A stretch of 64,000 nucleotides of DNA, from contig DATKFW010000059.1 of assembly GCA_035511075.1 (NCBI GenBank), positions 120,583 through 184,582 of the forward strand, in the 5' to 3' direction. This document shows positions 27,653 to 37,356 of the stretch, one piece after another (position 1 is the stretch's first letter; every line of letters begins with the position of its first letter). Both the position numbers and the translations under genes were made by a program. This stretch comes from DATAUD01 sp035511075. GTDB taxonomy: Bacteria > Verrucomicrobiota > Verrucomicrobiia > Limisphaerales > Palsa-1400. Under the pieces are notes generated by a model. That model did not search any database, had not been told where the DNA came from, and worked only from the letters and a program-made list of their open reading frames with translations.

Positions 27653-30325
27653 ATGAAGAAGAGAGCGTTTCTTTCACTGGGGGCCGCGGCGGCGGCGATT
27701 TCACTGGGGGCCGCGCAGGATTCAGTGGACGATTTTTCCACCCATGACCCGGCGGCTCGCGCGGAGGGCGACCGGATCGTGACTCCAGTCAATCAGATTG
27801 TTGAGCCGGCGGGCCGGCAGGTTTATCTGCCGAAGCTCCGTCCGCAGGCACTCGCCCTGAGCCCCGATGGGAGGATTCTGGTTACATCGGGCAAGACACA
27901 TGATTTGATAGTCATCGATCCGGTCAGCGCCCAGGTGTTGCAGCAGGTCCGGCTTCCCTCCGAAGACGCGAGTGTCACCAACACGGCTCCGGCTTCCGCG
28001 CACATGTTATTCAAGGAAGATGAAGGACAACTCAGTTTCACGGGATTGATCTTTTCGCCTGACGGATCGCGGATATTCCTTTCCAATGTCAGCGGCAGCA
28101 TGAAGGTGTTCGGCGTGGATGCTCTCCATCATGTTCACGCATTGTATTCGATCCCGCTGCCGCCGGCCAACGCACCGCGGCGAAAAGAGGAAATCCCCAC
28201 CGGCCTGGCCTTTTCCCGGGATGGCAGGCGGTTGTATGTGGCGTTGAATCTTTCCAATCGCGTGGCGGAACTCGATGCGGCCACTGGCGCGGTTCTTCGC
28301 ATCTGGGATGTCGGAGTCGCCCCTTATGATGTGGTGGTGGCCGGAGACAGGATTTACGTCAGCAACTGGGGCGGGCGCAGGCCGGACGCGGACAGCGTTA
28401 CAGGTCCGGCCGGGAGGGGGACTGTCGTGAGAGTCGATGCGCATGGGGTGGCCAGCGAAGGCTCGGTCACGGTGATCGATGCAAGGGCGGACAAGGTTCT
28501 GCGAGAAATCCTCACAGGCAAGCACACTTGCGCCCTGGCCCTCTCGCCCAAGGGGCGATACTTGGTCGCGGCCAACGCGGACAGTGACACCCTTAGCGTC
28601 ATCGACACGCGTTCCAACGTAGTGGTGGAGACGATTTGCGCGCGGCAGGACCCGGGGGACTTGTTCGGCGCCAGCCCGAATGCGCTCGCATTTGACAAGA
28701 ATGGCAAACGCCTTTTCGTCTGCAACGGAACCCAAAACGCGGTGGCGGTCATTGATTTCAAACCGGGCGATTCCAAGTTGCGGGGATTGATTCCCGGCGG
28801 ATGGTTTCCGGGAGCCATCACGTGCGACCCGGCCCGGCACACACTCTGCGTGGCGAACATCAAAGGGATGGGCAACGGTCGCGCGCGGCAGTCCAATGGC
28901 AGCACGGAATTCAATTCTCATCAATATTACGGCGGGATTAGTTTGGTAACTGAGCCGGACAAGAAGGAATTGCAAGACTATACCCGGCGCGCATTGGCCG
29001 GAATGCGATATCCCTTGCTCAAGCTGGCGGCGCTGCCTGCGCGCCCGGGCCAACCGGCTCGCCCCGTGCCGGAACGAGTGGGCGAACCGAGCGTCTTCAA
29101 ACACGTCGTTTATCTGATCAAGGAGAACCGCACCTACGATCAGGTCCTGGGCGACGTTCAGGCCGGAAACGGCGACCCCGAATTGTGCGTTTTCGGCCAA
29201 CAGATCACACCCAATCAGCACAAGTTCACGCGCGATTTTGTGCTTCTGGACAACACCTATTGCTCAGGAATTCTCAGCGCCGACGGGCATGAATGGGCCA
29301 CGACCGCGTTCGCGACCGATTACATGGAAAAGCTCTTCGCCGGCTTTCCGCGCAGCTATCCGGACGGTTGCGAGGACGATGAAGTGGATGCGCTGGCCTA
29401 CTCGCCGCAAGGTTTTATTTGGGACGATTGCCTGGCGCACGGCAAGACTGTGCGGGATTATGGGGAGTTCACCATCACACGCAAGAAGTGGCGGGACAAG
29501 GCGCGCGCCGGCAAACCAAAATTCCTCGATGCCTACAACCAATTCATCAATGGCACCGCCGCCATTGAAATGCACAGCGATCCGGGTGTGGAGACGTTGC
29601 GGCCCTATTTTGTCACCAATTATATCGGGTGGGATATGGACGTCCCCGATGTTCAGCGCGCCGCGACATTCATCGCGGAGTTGAAGGCGTTCGAAACGAA
29701 CGGGGATTTTCCAAATCTCGTTATCATCGGGCTGCCCAACGATCATACCAGCGGCACCGACCCCGGTTCCCCTACCCCGGCCGCTCAGGTGGCGGACAAC
29801 GACCTGGCCTTTGGGCAGATTGTCGATGCGCTCAGTCACAGCCGGTTCTGGCCCCAAACCTGCATCGTTGGCATCGAAGACGACCCGCAATCCGGGTGGG
29901 ACCATGTCAGCGGCTACAGGACCACGGCGTACGTCATCAGTCCCTACACCAAACGCGGGACTGTGGTCGGCACACAGTACAACCAAACGAGCCTGTTGCG
30001 CACAATGGAATTGATTCTCGGCCTGCCGCCGATGAACCAAATGGACGCCACCGCAACATCGATGTCCGATTGCTTCACGAACCAACCGGATTTGACACCC
30101 TACGTGGCTCTGACCAACAATGTGGCGCTGGACAAGATGAACCCGGAGCCAAAGAAAATCTCGGACGCGGTCCTGCGCAAGGACGCCTACGCATCGGCCC
30201 GCCTGCCGCTGGAAAAGGCCGACCAATGTCCGGAGGATTTGTTGAACCGGATTATCTGGCATGCCACCAAGGGGCCACAAGTGCCGTATCCGGCGTGGGC
30301 CACTCCGGGGCGCGACGACGATTAG
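27653..30325 (+). CDS. Secreted YVTN beta-propeller / phosphoesterase fusion
   Basis: This is an 890-residue protein with a signal peptide (MKKRAFLSLGAAAAAISLGA) and a GAGG ribosome site. Residues about 40-440 form a seven-bladed YVTN/PQQ-like propeller with repeats such as ALALSPDGRILVTSGK, GLAFSRDGRRLYVALN and ALSPKGRYLVAANADSDTLS. Residues about 480-830 match the phosphoesterase (AcpA/phospholipase C-like, alkaline-phosphatase superfamily) domain: HVVYLIKENRTYDQVLGD (metal ligand and nucleophile region, Thr or nearby residue), SADGHEWATTA, IIGLPNDHTSG and GWDHVSGYRTTAYVISPY. It is exported and probably hydrolyses a phosphate ester or phospholipid outside the cytoplasm. The Sel1 gene follows 12 bases later and is likely co-transcribed. 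Confidence 0.9.
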   Translation: MKKRAFLSLGAAAAAISLGAAQDSVDDFSTHDPAARAEGDRIVTPVNQIVEPAGRQVYLPKLRPQALALSPDGRILVTSGKTHDLIVIDPVSAQVLQQVRLPSEDASVTNTAPASAHMLFKEDEGQLSFTGLIFSPDGSRIFLSNVSGSMKVFGVDALHHVHALYSIPLPPANAPRRKEEIPTGLAFSRDGRRLYVALNLSNRVAELDAATGAVLRIWDVGVAPYDVVVAGDRIYVSNWGGRRPDADSVTGPAGRGTVVRVDAHGVASEGSVTVIDARADKVLREILTGKHTCALALSPKGRYLVAANADSDTLSVIDTRSNVVVETICARQDPGDLFGASPNALAFDKNGKRLFVCNGTQNAVAVIDFKPGDSKLRGLIPGGWFPGAITCDPARHTLCVANIKGMGNGRARQSNGSTEFNSHQYYGGISLVTEPDKKELQDYTRRALAGMRYPLLKLAALPARPGQPARPVPERVGEPSVFKHVVYLIKENRTYDQVLGDVQAGNGDPELCVFGQQITPNQHKFTRDFVLLDNTYCSGILSADGHEWATTAFATDYMEKLFAGFPRSYPDGCEDDEVDALAYSPQGFIWDDCLAHGKTVRDYGEFTITRKKWRDKARAGKPKFLDAYNQFINGTAAIEMHSDPGVETLRPYFVTNYIGWDMDVPDVQRAATFIAELKAFETNGDFPNLVIIGLPNDHTSGTDPGSPTPAAQVADNDLAFGQIVDALSHSRFWPQTCIVGIEDDPQSGWDHVSGYRTTAYVISPYTKRGTVVGTQYNQTSLLRTMELILGLPPMNQMDATATSMSDCFTNQPDLTPYVALTNNVALDKMNPEPKKISDAVLRKDAYASARLPLEKADQCPEDLLNRIIWHATKGPQVPYPAWATPGRDDD

Positions 30326-30337
30326 CGCGACGCCGCA

Positions 30338-31042
30338 ATGAAAAGGATTCTCCTCATCGTGGGCGTCACTGCGGGTTGTGTGCTGATCGCCGCCGGTTTT
30401 GTGTTCTTTTGGTCCCCTGGTCAAAGTCCGGTAGCTTCCGCGCCGCCCCCACCGGCCATCGACGTCGCCGCGTTGAAGGCCAAGGCTGCCGGAGGCGACG
30501 TGGCGGCGCAGACGCGGCTGGCCAAGGCATTTGCGGAAGGCGACGGCGTTCCGCGCGATTATAAGCAGGCGGCTCGGTGGTACGGGCAGGCCGCTACCAA
30601 CGGTAACGTCGAGGCCGAAGCGATGCTGGGTGAACTTTACCAGGCTGGGCGCGGGGTTCACCACGACCTCACGAACGCCGTACGCTGGTTTACCAAGGCA
30701 GCGCAACACGGCGGCATCGCGGCACAATACGATCTGGCCTACGTGTACGAACGAGGCCAGGGAGTGCCCCACGACGAAAAACTAGCCGCCCACTGGTATC
30801 AACTCGCCGCGGAAGGCGGCGACGCGCTGGCCCAATACGATTACGGCCAGCGATGCTTGATAGGACTGGGTGTCACGAAGGATCCGACCGAGGGACTCAA
30901 GTGGCTGCTGGTCGCCGGACAACAAGGCCAAGCCGACGCTCGCGCCAAGGCGAAATCCGTCCGGAGTGAGCTGACCGAAGAGCAAATCGCCGAAGCCGAG
31001 AAACAAGCGGCGGCATTCATCCCGCGGGCTTCAGGGCAATAG
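30338..31042 (+). CDS. Sel1-repeat (TPR-like) membrane-anchored protein
   Basis: This is a 234-residue protein with an N-terminal membrane helix (MKRILLIVGVTAGCVLIAAG) that serves as signal anchor or signal peptide. A Pro/Ala linker is followed by Sel1-like repeats from about residue 45 to 195, each with the A-x-x-x-[LM]-G-x-x-Y-x-x-G-x-G-V pattern: LAKAFAEGDGVPRDYKQAAR, LGELYQAGRGVHHDLTNAVR, LAYVYERGQGVPHDEKLAAH and YGQRCLIGLGVTKDPTEGLK. The last 40 residues form a charged helix. Sel1 proteins act as periplasmic scaffolds or regulators. Its position 12 bases after the propeller-phosphoesterase suggests one transcript, but no partner is proven. Confidence 0.9.
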   Translation: MKRILLIVGVTAGCVLIAAGFVFFWSPGQSPVASAPPPPAIDVAALKAKAAGGDVAAQTRLAKAFAEGDGVPRDYKQAARWYGQAATNGNVEAEAMLGELYQAGRGVHHDLTNAVRWFTKAAQHGGIAAQYDLAYVYERGQGVPHDEKLAAHWYQLAAEGGDALAQYDYGQRCLIGLGVTKDPTEGLKWLLVAGQQGQADARAKAKSVRSELTEEQIAEAEKQAAAFIPRASGQ

Positions 31043-31122
31043 AATACGCCCCAACATTGCGTAAATTAAATCCTGCGGCGCGGTCTCCAACGCAGAAAAT
31101 GTCGAACTCAGCACTTTGAGAA

Positions 31123-31151
31123 TTGACAAAAGTTTTCCGTTTCGTCACAAT
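31123..31151 (+). promoter_or_regulatory. Candidate sigma-70-type promoter of the phosphonate gene string
   Basis: TTGACA at 31123-31128, a 17-base spacer and CACAAT at 31146-31151 make a good -35/-10 pair. It would start transcription near 31158, leaving a leader of about 140 bases before the pseudopilin ATG at 31298. It is the only clear promoter seen before the 17-kb coupled string. Confidence 0.5.
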
Positions 31152-31297
31152 TCGGCGGCTCGATTTAACATTGTCTGGCTTGAACGCTGGCCAGGGATGG
31201 CCTTAAAGTGGCCCTGCATTTAATGCCGCGTTCTCGGCCGAGATTTAAGACAACAGTTCGTCGTCAGCCACGCGTTTAGATCCAAATAGTCCGAGTT

Positions 31298-32212
31298 ATG
31301 AGACAATCATGGCTATCAATGGGACGGACAAGACCAAGCGGGAGTGTGGCAGCAGCCACAGGGAAGGCTTTCACCCTGATCGAACTGTTGGTGGTCATCG
31401 CGGTAATCGCCATTCTGGCCGCGCTACTGCTGCCAGCCTTAGGCAATGCAAAGGAACAGTCAAAATTGACCAAATGCATAAGCAACCAGAGGCAAATTGG
31501 GATTGCGACAACTCTTTACGCCGACGATAATAACGATACCTACTTCGTCAATCCCCCAACTCCGGGTGAGGATAAACCGATGGTCTGGCTTCCCAACGGC
31601 GGTTCCTGGACGATCAATCCGCGGTCGGAGTTAATCCCTGATCCCACCGATCCCAGCGAGGAGGACGTCGCCTATTGGGCGCTGGGTTATTACTCGTATT
31701 TCGAGAAAAGCAAGAATCTCTTTCTCGACTCGGCTTCCATCTATATCGTTGATAATTGGTGCGACACCCCAAGCGAGCAGTACCCGGAGGAGTTCTATGA
31801 GTATTCCGGTTATGGAATGTGCGACTATCTTGTCGTGCCCTATAACGGAGAGGGTTCGACCTATGGCCCGATGGATTCAGCCCAACCCAGGCCGCTCAAG
31901 CGCACCAGTTACGCCAGCCCGCAAACGACCATTGTCATCCAGGATTCCACGGAGCAGAAGCTGGAAGGAGGACCCGACACGTTGGGATTATTTCCCGGCT
32001 TCGACCAGATACTCACCCAATGGACACAGCCAAGCTATACCCTTGAGTATGGAATGGGCGATCTGACCCGGGGATGGTTTCGCCATCTGGACCAGTGCGT
32101 CACACTTTGGGTTCCGGGCAACGTCAGCCGGATCAAGCGGATGCCCCTGACCGTGGGCATCGATTATCGCTGTTACACCGGAGAAATGCCGCAGCGGATG
32201 CCGCCCCAATAA
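31298..32212 (+). CDS. Type II secretion-like pseudopilin (prepilin-type N-terminus)
   Basis: This is a 304-residue protein with a 23-residue leader ending in Gly-Lys-Ala and the processing motif FTLIELLVVIAVIAILAALL (about 25-44). The conserved Glu at mature position 5 is present. Next comes NAKEQSKLTKCISNQRQIG, a form very common in verrucomicrobial and planctomycete pseudopilins, then a Tyr-rich globular domain. Such proteins are present in many copies in these genomes and are thought to be exported through a type II-like machinery, with largely unknown roles. Its stop TAA overlaps the next ATG by one base (TAATG), so it is coupled to the lipoprotein and heads the long gene string. Confidence 0.9.
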   Translation: MRQSWLSMGRTRPSGSVAAATGKAFTLIELLVVIAVIAILAALLLPALGNAKEQSKLTKCISNQRQIGIATTLYADDNNDTYFVNPPTPGEDKPMVWLPNGGSWTINPRSELIPDPTDPSEEDVAYWALGYYSYFEKSKNLFLDSASIYIVDNWCDTPSEQYPEEFYEYSGYGMCDYLVVPYNGEGSTYGPMDSAQPRPLKRTSYASPQTTIVIQDSTEQKLEGGPDTLGLFPGFDQILTQWTQPSYTLEYGMGDLTRGWFRHLDQCVTLWVPGNVSRIKRMPLTVGIDYRCYTGEMPQRMPPQ

Positions 32213-32610
32213 TGCCGACGACGCTACACCCCGTGAGCCGCCTAGCTGTCAAATATACAATAGTTGCCGCTCCCCTCCTTCTCCTCCTCTCTTGCGGCCG
32301 CCACCTTGCCAGCGTCAATGACCCCCTCCCAGCCGACCAAGTGGCCTCCGTCCTCCACCAGACCTTTGAATCAGCCGACCCGTCCACGCGCGATGCCGTG
32401 GGCAAGATCGTCGGGGAGATGCAGCAGAACCAAGTCGCCGCCGCTTTCACGGACATCAAGAAACTGGTTTCCCAGGAGAACCTCACGCTGGAGCAACGAA
32501 TCACTGGAATTCGGGCCGCCAACACCATCGGCCAGCAACTCAAGGACGCCGCTCAGAGCGGGGACGAGCAAGCCGCCGAGACGTTGCACACTTACAACGC
32601 CACCCACTAA
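32212..32610 (+). CDS. Predicted lipoprotein
   Basis: The ATG at 32212 shares one base with the previous stop. The 132-residue product has a signal segment TIVAAPLLLLLSCGRHLAS with a lipobox (LLSC, Cys at about 28). The mature part is short, acidic and almost entirely helical: TRDAVGKIVGEMQQNQVAAA and QRITGIRAANTIGQQLKDAA. It is likely anchored to the inner or outer membrane facing the periplasm. I do not recognise the family. It lies between the pseudopilin and a propeller gene (8-base gap) and might serve their export or assembly. Confidence 0.75.
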   Translation: MPTTLHPVSRLAVKYTIVAAPLLLLLSCGRHLASVNDPLPADQVASVLHQTFESADPSTRDAVGKIVGEMQQNQVAAAFTDIKKLVSQENLTLEQRITGIRAANTIGQQLKDAAQSGDEQAAETLHTYNATH

Positions 32611-32618
32611 ACCAACTT

Positions 32619-33728
32619 ATGAAGAAGGCGAGTGCTTGCGCGACAATCTGCGGGTGCCTTCTTGCGACCCTTTGCCGCGGCGCCGGCCCGCTGGACAATT
32701 GGACACCTCGTGATTCGGGCGTCAGCGTCACTTTCGGTGCCATTACGCACGCCACCGGGGTGTTCATTGCCGTGGGAGCACAAGGCACAGTGCTGGAGTC
32801 GACCGACGGAGTCAATTGGGTGCGACCCAATGGGTACGGCACGGGCGACTTTCTCTATGGCATTGCCTACGGCAATGGGCTTTTTGTCGCTGCGGGGGAC
32901 AGTGGTTGCATTCAAACTTCGGAGGCCGGCACAAACTGGATCATTCGCTCATCGCAGACGCAGAATTATCTCGCATGGGACTGCTTCGGTGATGGAATGT
33001 TCGTGGCAGTTGGCGAATTGGGCACGATTATCATGTCCACCAACGGAACCAGTTGGAGCGTTGCGCCCCTCGATTCGTCAGTCAACCTCTGGAGCGTCGG
33101 TTTTGGAAACGGCCTCTTTGTCGCCGTCGGTGACAACGGCACCATTCTTACTGCGGACGATGAGGGCGAATGGACCGCTTCAGACTCGGGAACCACGAAC
33201 ACGCTGGAGGGCGTGGCTTACGGAAATGGAGTTTACGTGGTGACGGGAATAAACGGGGCCATCCTCAACTCGCCGGATGCGGACACGTGGTCTGTCGCCA
33301 ACTCACACGTAAACGACGATCTCTGCGGCGCAACCTTTGCAAACGGCGTCTTCGTGGTGGTGGGCGCAAACGGCACGATCCTCACATCCACCGACGGGAC
33401 CAATTGGACGTCACGCGGTTCCGGCACAATCCACGAACTGCTCGCGGTGGCCTATGGCAACGGGCGGTTTGTCGCGATCGGAACCAGTGGCGTGATCGTG
33501 CAAAGCGATCCTGTCATCGGGCCTCAACTGGCAATTTCTGTCACGCCTTCGGGAGGCGCGCAAGTATCGGTCAATGGTTGGGCCGGCCTGACCTATCGCG
33601 TGGACGCTTCAACAAACTGCCGGGACTGGGTAGCGTTGACCAATCTATCACTGACGACTGCGACCGGCCAGTATATTGACTCGTCGGCCCCAAACTTCAA
33701 CCAGCGCTTCTATCGGGCAGTACAGTAA
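32619..33728 (+). CDS. Secreted beta-propeller (YCF48/BNR-like repeats)
   Basis: This is a 369-residue protein with a short signal peptide (MKKASACATICGCLLATLCR). Six or seven repeats of about 42 residues follow, each containing a YGNGLFVAVG-type strand and a TILTSTDGTNW-type turn. Examples are TVLESTDGVNW, IIMSTNGTSW, TILTADDEGEW and TILTSTDGTNW. The pattern is that of YCF48/BNR-like propellers. Residues about 300-369 form the shared C-terminal module (YRVDASTNCRDW to FYRAVQ). It is exported and has no visible catalytic residues. The next gene starts 67 bases downstream with no terminator in between. It is homologous to the propeller at 55932 and more distantly to the one at 49722. Confidence 0.85.
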   Translation: MKKASACATICGCLLATLCRGAGPLDNWTPRDSGVSVTFGAITHATGVFIAVGAQGTVLESTDGVNWVRPNGYGTGDFLYGIAYGNGLFVAAGDSGCIQTSEAGTNWIIRSSQTQNYLAWDCFGDGMFVAVGELGTIIMSTNGTSWSVAPLDSSVNLWSVGFGNGLFVAVGDNGTILTADDEGEWTASDSGTTNTLEGVAYGNGVYVVTGINGAILNSPDADTWSVANSHVNDDLCGATFANGVFVVVGANGTILTSTDGTNWTSRGSGTIHELLAVAYGNGRFVAIGTSGVIVQSDPVIGPQLAISVTPSGGAQVSVNGWAGLTYRVDASTNCRDWVALTNLSLTTATGQYIDSSAPNFNQRFYRAVQ

Positions 33729-33795
33729 GCGCGCCACATATCTTAAACTCGCCTATCCATTCAACAATCAAACACAAGAAACTAGAACAACTCAC

Positions 33796-36700
33796 ATGAA
33801 CACAAGAAAATACATCCTCGCGATGCTCGCCTTGCCCGGGCTTCTGTGCGTGGCAAAGGTCAGCGGACAAACCAATATCGGTCAATGGGATTTCAAGAAC
33901 ACTAACTTGTCACAAACCATCGGGGCGAACCTGGGCCCCTTGGCCTACGCTGATGGCCCAAATGGAAACACCTCCAATCTAACGATTTTCGCCACCACCA
34001 CCAATCTCGACGTTTCCAGCGTTGCGGGCGTGGTGACAAATATCATGCGGTTCCCGGGCGAGACGACGCTCAACGGGGGGACCGGTTATATCATGCCCAT
34101 CCCGCCGGCCAACGGCGGCGGCACTCTCGTCAACGAATATACGCTCATCGTTGATGTCCTCTATACCAATACCGGCACCTTTCGTCCCATCCTCCAAATG
34201 GATAATGGTGAGCTGGACGACATCCTGGCCTTTTTTGATATCAACCAATTCGATCAGGTCGAAGTGACCAACACTCTGGGCACCGCATTGCCTACTGCGG
34301 CCACTGGACACATTGACGCCAACACTTGGTATCGTATCGGCTTTGTCCTGGATGCCGACGGGGGCCAATTCGATGTCTATACCAACGGTCAGGAGGCAGC
34401 CTCGGTGTACCTCCCAACAGGCCAGGCGAGCCTTGACGGACCTTACGCGCTCTACCCGGGTCTCCCGTTGTTTAGCAGCACGATTACCAATGTGCAGGGA
34501 TTCGTCAATAGCGTGCAACTCCGCGACACCAACCTCGATGCGGGCCAAATGGCCGCCCTGGGCGGTCCTTCGCCCGGCGGCATCCCGATTACGATTCCCC
34601 CCGTGAAAACATTTGTGCAACAAAGGTTTCCGAACTTCGGTGACCACAACGTGTTGCCGGTGCCCAATTTCGACATCCTGCTCAACCAAGGCGATACCGT
34701 CGTCGATACCAACTCCATTCAGGTTTTTCTTGACGGCGCACTGATTCCGTCTTCCGAAGTGCCGACTCCCCCCACGTTCTCCATCACCGCGGGGGAGACC
34801 AATTTGATGGCCCCCGGTTCATTGCATACTTTGACGGTCGCTTGGATCGACAGTGTCGCCGGCGCCAGCAGCAATTCCTGGAATTTTACGGTGCTGGACT
34901 ACCAGGTTATCAACCTTCCCACGCCGTTTTACTACGAGACGTTCGATGAAGTCAACGTAACCTCGAATGGATCCCTTCCTACCGGTTGGTACGCCACCAA
35001 TGAAACCACCGTGCAGGACGTCACGAATGACTTGTGCGATGTTGATTCCATTCCGTACGAAAACTGGCTGGTCGACACCACAAATATTATCTGCGGCGGC
35101 GGCACCAGCCCTTGCGGCGGCGGTCTCGAGGCCGACATGACCAATGAGCCGCCGATCGAGCTCAACGGCTCCTTGATCCATAGTCTCGCCTCCACCAACG
35201 TCATGTGGTTCGAATCGGACAATCGTTGCAGCGGCGGTTGCTTCGGCCAGGCGGGATTCGTGTTTACTCCGGATATTAGCTGCTCCGGGCAATCCAACGT
35301 CTATGTTTGCTTCAATAGTATGTGGATGCAAAATCGAAATAGTTTTGGCTTGCTCGAGTACTCAATTGACCAGGGCACCAACTGGTTGCCGGCGCTATAC
35401 CTCATCGCCAGCAGCGACGGCGACAATTATAGCACGGTGGCGGGGGCCGGGGGCAGCCGCGTCATCTACACCAACGGCGTCATTGATGTCACCGCGACCT
35501 TTGAAACCCCGTACGAGGACCAGGCCGGATATCCCACCGCCACCGACGAAGAAGACGCCCACTGGATGGCCGCGCCCGTAAGCACGGCGGACATTCCGTT
35601 TATTCAGGGCTTTCCAGACGACGGAGTCAACAATACCACCACCGGCGGCGGGGTGGTCCACTCGCAATGGATGGGTAAGGAAATCGAGGAAATACGCCTG
35701 GTATCAGCCGATTTCCAGCCTCACGTCCGCTTCCGTTTTGGATATACGGGCCGCTGTAGTTGGTATTGGGGGATCGATAATTTCGGCCTCTACAGCATCA
35801 ACACGCCTGCCATCGCAACGCAACCCCTATCGCAATCGGTGGATGCCAATGCCCCCGTGACCCTCACGATCGAAGCGACCGGGGCTGCCCCCCTAACCTA
35901 TCAGTGGCAGTTTGACGGCAAAAACATTGCCGGGGCCACCAACTCGTCTTACACCATTGCCAGTGCGTCTCCGACCAACGCAGGCACCTATACGGTAACC
36001 GTCGTCAACCCATTTGGCCCGATTACCAGCGACCCCACAATCTTGACTGTGTATACCACTCCACATATCACTGCCGGTCCAGTGGGTGAAATTGCGGACC
36101 CGGGCGCGTCCGTAACCTTTACCGCCGCCGCCACCGGTGCGCTGCCGCTGACCTACATCTGGCTCTTTGATGACGCCCAGGTTCAAAGTTCCACTGATAC
36201 TCCTTATACGGTTAACAATATCCAGACCGGCAACGCGGGAAGCTTTAACGTTGTCGTCTCAAACACCTATGGCGCGATCACCAGCAGCGTCGCCCTCTTG
36301 AAAGTTTTTTCAGGGCCCATTACCAACGGACTGGTGGTCCATCTGCCCTTTGATGGCAACTTCAATGACACGTCCGGCCAGGATAACAACGCGGCCTACG
36401 CCACCAATGGGCCGGATGCTGACCCCAATCCGACCTTCGTCCCAGGCAAGATCGGAGAGGCCTTTGAATATACCACGACGACCAACGCCTCCATTCAGGA
36501 GTATGCCACGCTTGGTTACCCTACTGATTTGCAACTTGACTCAACGAACGACTTTTCCGTGTCCATGTGGGTCAACTATACCAACCAGCAGGATGATTTG
36601 CCGTTCATTTGCAACAAAGACTGGAACAGCAGCAGCGATGTGGGTTGGGGCGTTTTTTCTCAATCGGGCGGCAATTATCGCATCAATGTCACCGGTCCGA

Positions 36701-37356
36701 ACGGAGGTGAGGACAAGTATAGCGAGACGGACACCCCCAGTACCCTCAAAGACGGAAATTGGCACAATGTTTTGGTCAGTTTCCAACGCGCCCCCTACGG
36801 TTCGTCGGCCTTTGTTTACGGGTATCTTGACGGAGTCCTGGTCTCCAAACATCCGATGGGCACCGTCGGGGACATTGATACCCTCGACTTGGATTTCACT
36901 AACGAGCAGGCCGCCAACAGCTACGAAGTAGGGGTGGAAACGGGTCCGTTACCCGACAATCAGACCAGTTTTGCGGTCAATATCGGCCAGGATGGTACCG
37001 GTGTTTATCATGACCAGGGCAGCGCTCACGATATTGATGCCAAGATCGACGATGTCGGAATATGGCTTCGGGCCCTGACCGCCAACGAAGCCGCAGGCAT
37101 CTACCAGGCGGGGATGGCGGGCGAAGACCTCACGACGGCCGTCAGCGCCGCGCTCACCGCCACTATTTCCGGCTCAGGCTCAGGCGCAAACCTGGTGCTC
37201 AACTGGACGGGCGGCCCCACCGTCGAAGTGGAAACGACCCCGTCGCTCTCTCCTGCGAATTGGACGCCCGTGGCCGGCACCCTTGGCGCCAGTACCGTTT
37301 CGCTCCCGTTCCAATCCGCCGTTACCGCGTTCTTCCGGCTGGTCACGGTTCAATGA
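33796..37356 (+). CDS. Giant secreted LamG / Ig-like protein
   Basis: The start is the ATG at 33796 (MNTRKYILAMLALPGLLCVA), a signal peptide ending near VSGQ; an upstream extension of the frame lies in the previous gene. The 1186-residue product has an N-terminal concanavalin A-like/LamG region (about 33880-34560) and a central beta-rich part with many Cys (about 34900-35300). Two Ig-like domains follow (35815-36310; LTYQWQFDGKNIAGATNSSY), then a second LamG domain (36320-37120; LVVHLPFDGNFND). It closes with the shared C-terminal module (VEVETTPSLSPANW to FFRLVTVQ). It resembles the protein at 4126. Its stop overlaps the MFS transporter start by 4 bases, an unexpected link between a surface protein and phosphonate catabolism. 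It may bind a glycan outside the cell. Confidence 0.88.
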   Translation: MNTRKYILAMLALPGLLCVAKVSGQTNIGQWDFKNTNLSQTIGANLGPLAYADGPNGNTSNLTIFATTTNLDVSSVAGVVTNIMRFPGETTLNGGTGYIMPIPPANGGGTLVNEYTLIVDVLYTNTGTFRPILQMDNGELDDILAFFDINQFDQVEVTNTLGTALPTAATGHIDANTWYRIGFVLDADGGQFDVYTNGQEAASVYLPTGQASLDGPYALYPGLPLFSSTITNVQGFVNSVQLRDTNLDAGQMAALGGPSPGGIPITIPPVKTFVQQRFPNFGDHNVLPVPNFDILLNQGDTVVDTNSIQVFLDGALIPSSEVPTPPTFSITAGETNLMAPGSLHTLTVAWIDSVAGASSNSWNFTVLDYQVINLPTPFYYETFDEVNVTSNGSLPTGWYATNETTVQDVTNDLCDVDSIPYENWLVDTTNIICGGGTSPCGGGLEADMTNEPPIELNGSLIHSLASTNVMWFESDNRCSGGCFGQAGFVFTPDISCSGQSNVYVCFNSMWMQNRNSFGLLEYSIDQGTNWLPALYLIASSDGDNYSTVAGAGGSRVIYTNGVIDVTATFETPYEDQAGYPTATDEEDAHWMAAPVSTADIPFIQGFPDDGVNNTTTGGGVVHSQWMGKEIEEIRLVSADFQPHVRFRFGYTGRCSWYWGIDNFGLYSINTPAIATQPLSQSVDANAPVTLTIEATGAAPLTYQWQFDGKNIAGATNSSYTIASASPTNAGTYTVTVVNPFGPITSDPTILTVYTTPHITAGPVGEIADPGASVTFTAAATGALPLTYIWLFDDAQVQSSTDTPYTVNNIQTGNAGSFNVVVSNTYGAITSSVALLKVFSGPITNGLVVHLPFDGNFNDTSGQDNNAAYATNGPDADPNPTFVPGKIGEAFEYTTTTNASIQEYATLGYPTDLQLDSTNDFSVSMWVNYTNQQDDLPFICNKDWNSSSDVGWGVFSQSGGNYRINVTGPNGGEDKYSETDTPSTLKDGNWHNVLVSFQRAPYGSSAFVYGYLDGVLVSKHPMGTVGDIDTLDLDFTNEQAANSYEVGVETGPLPDNQTSFAVNIGQDGTGVYHDQGSAHDIDAKIDDVGIWLRALTANEAAGIYQAGMAGEDLTTAVSAALTATISGSGSGANLVLNWTGGPTVEVETTPSLSPANWTPVAGTLGASTVSLPFQSAVTAFFRLVTVQ

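Noticed and set aside
27399..27656. 85-codon frame overlapping the propeller-phosphoesterase start
   Set aside because: The 4-base overlap looks like coupling, but the protein has no recognisable features and the downstream gene has its own GAGG site.
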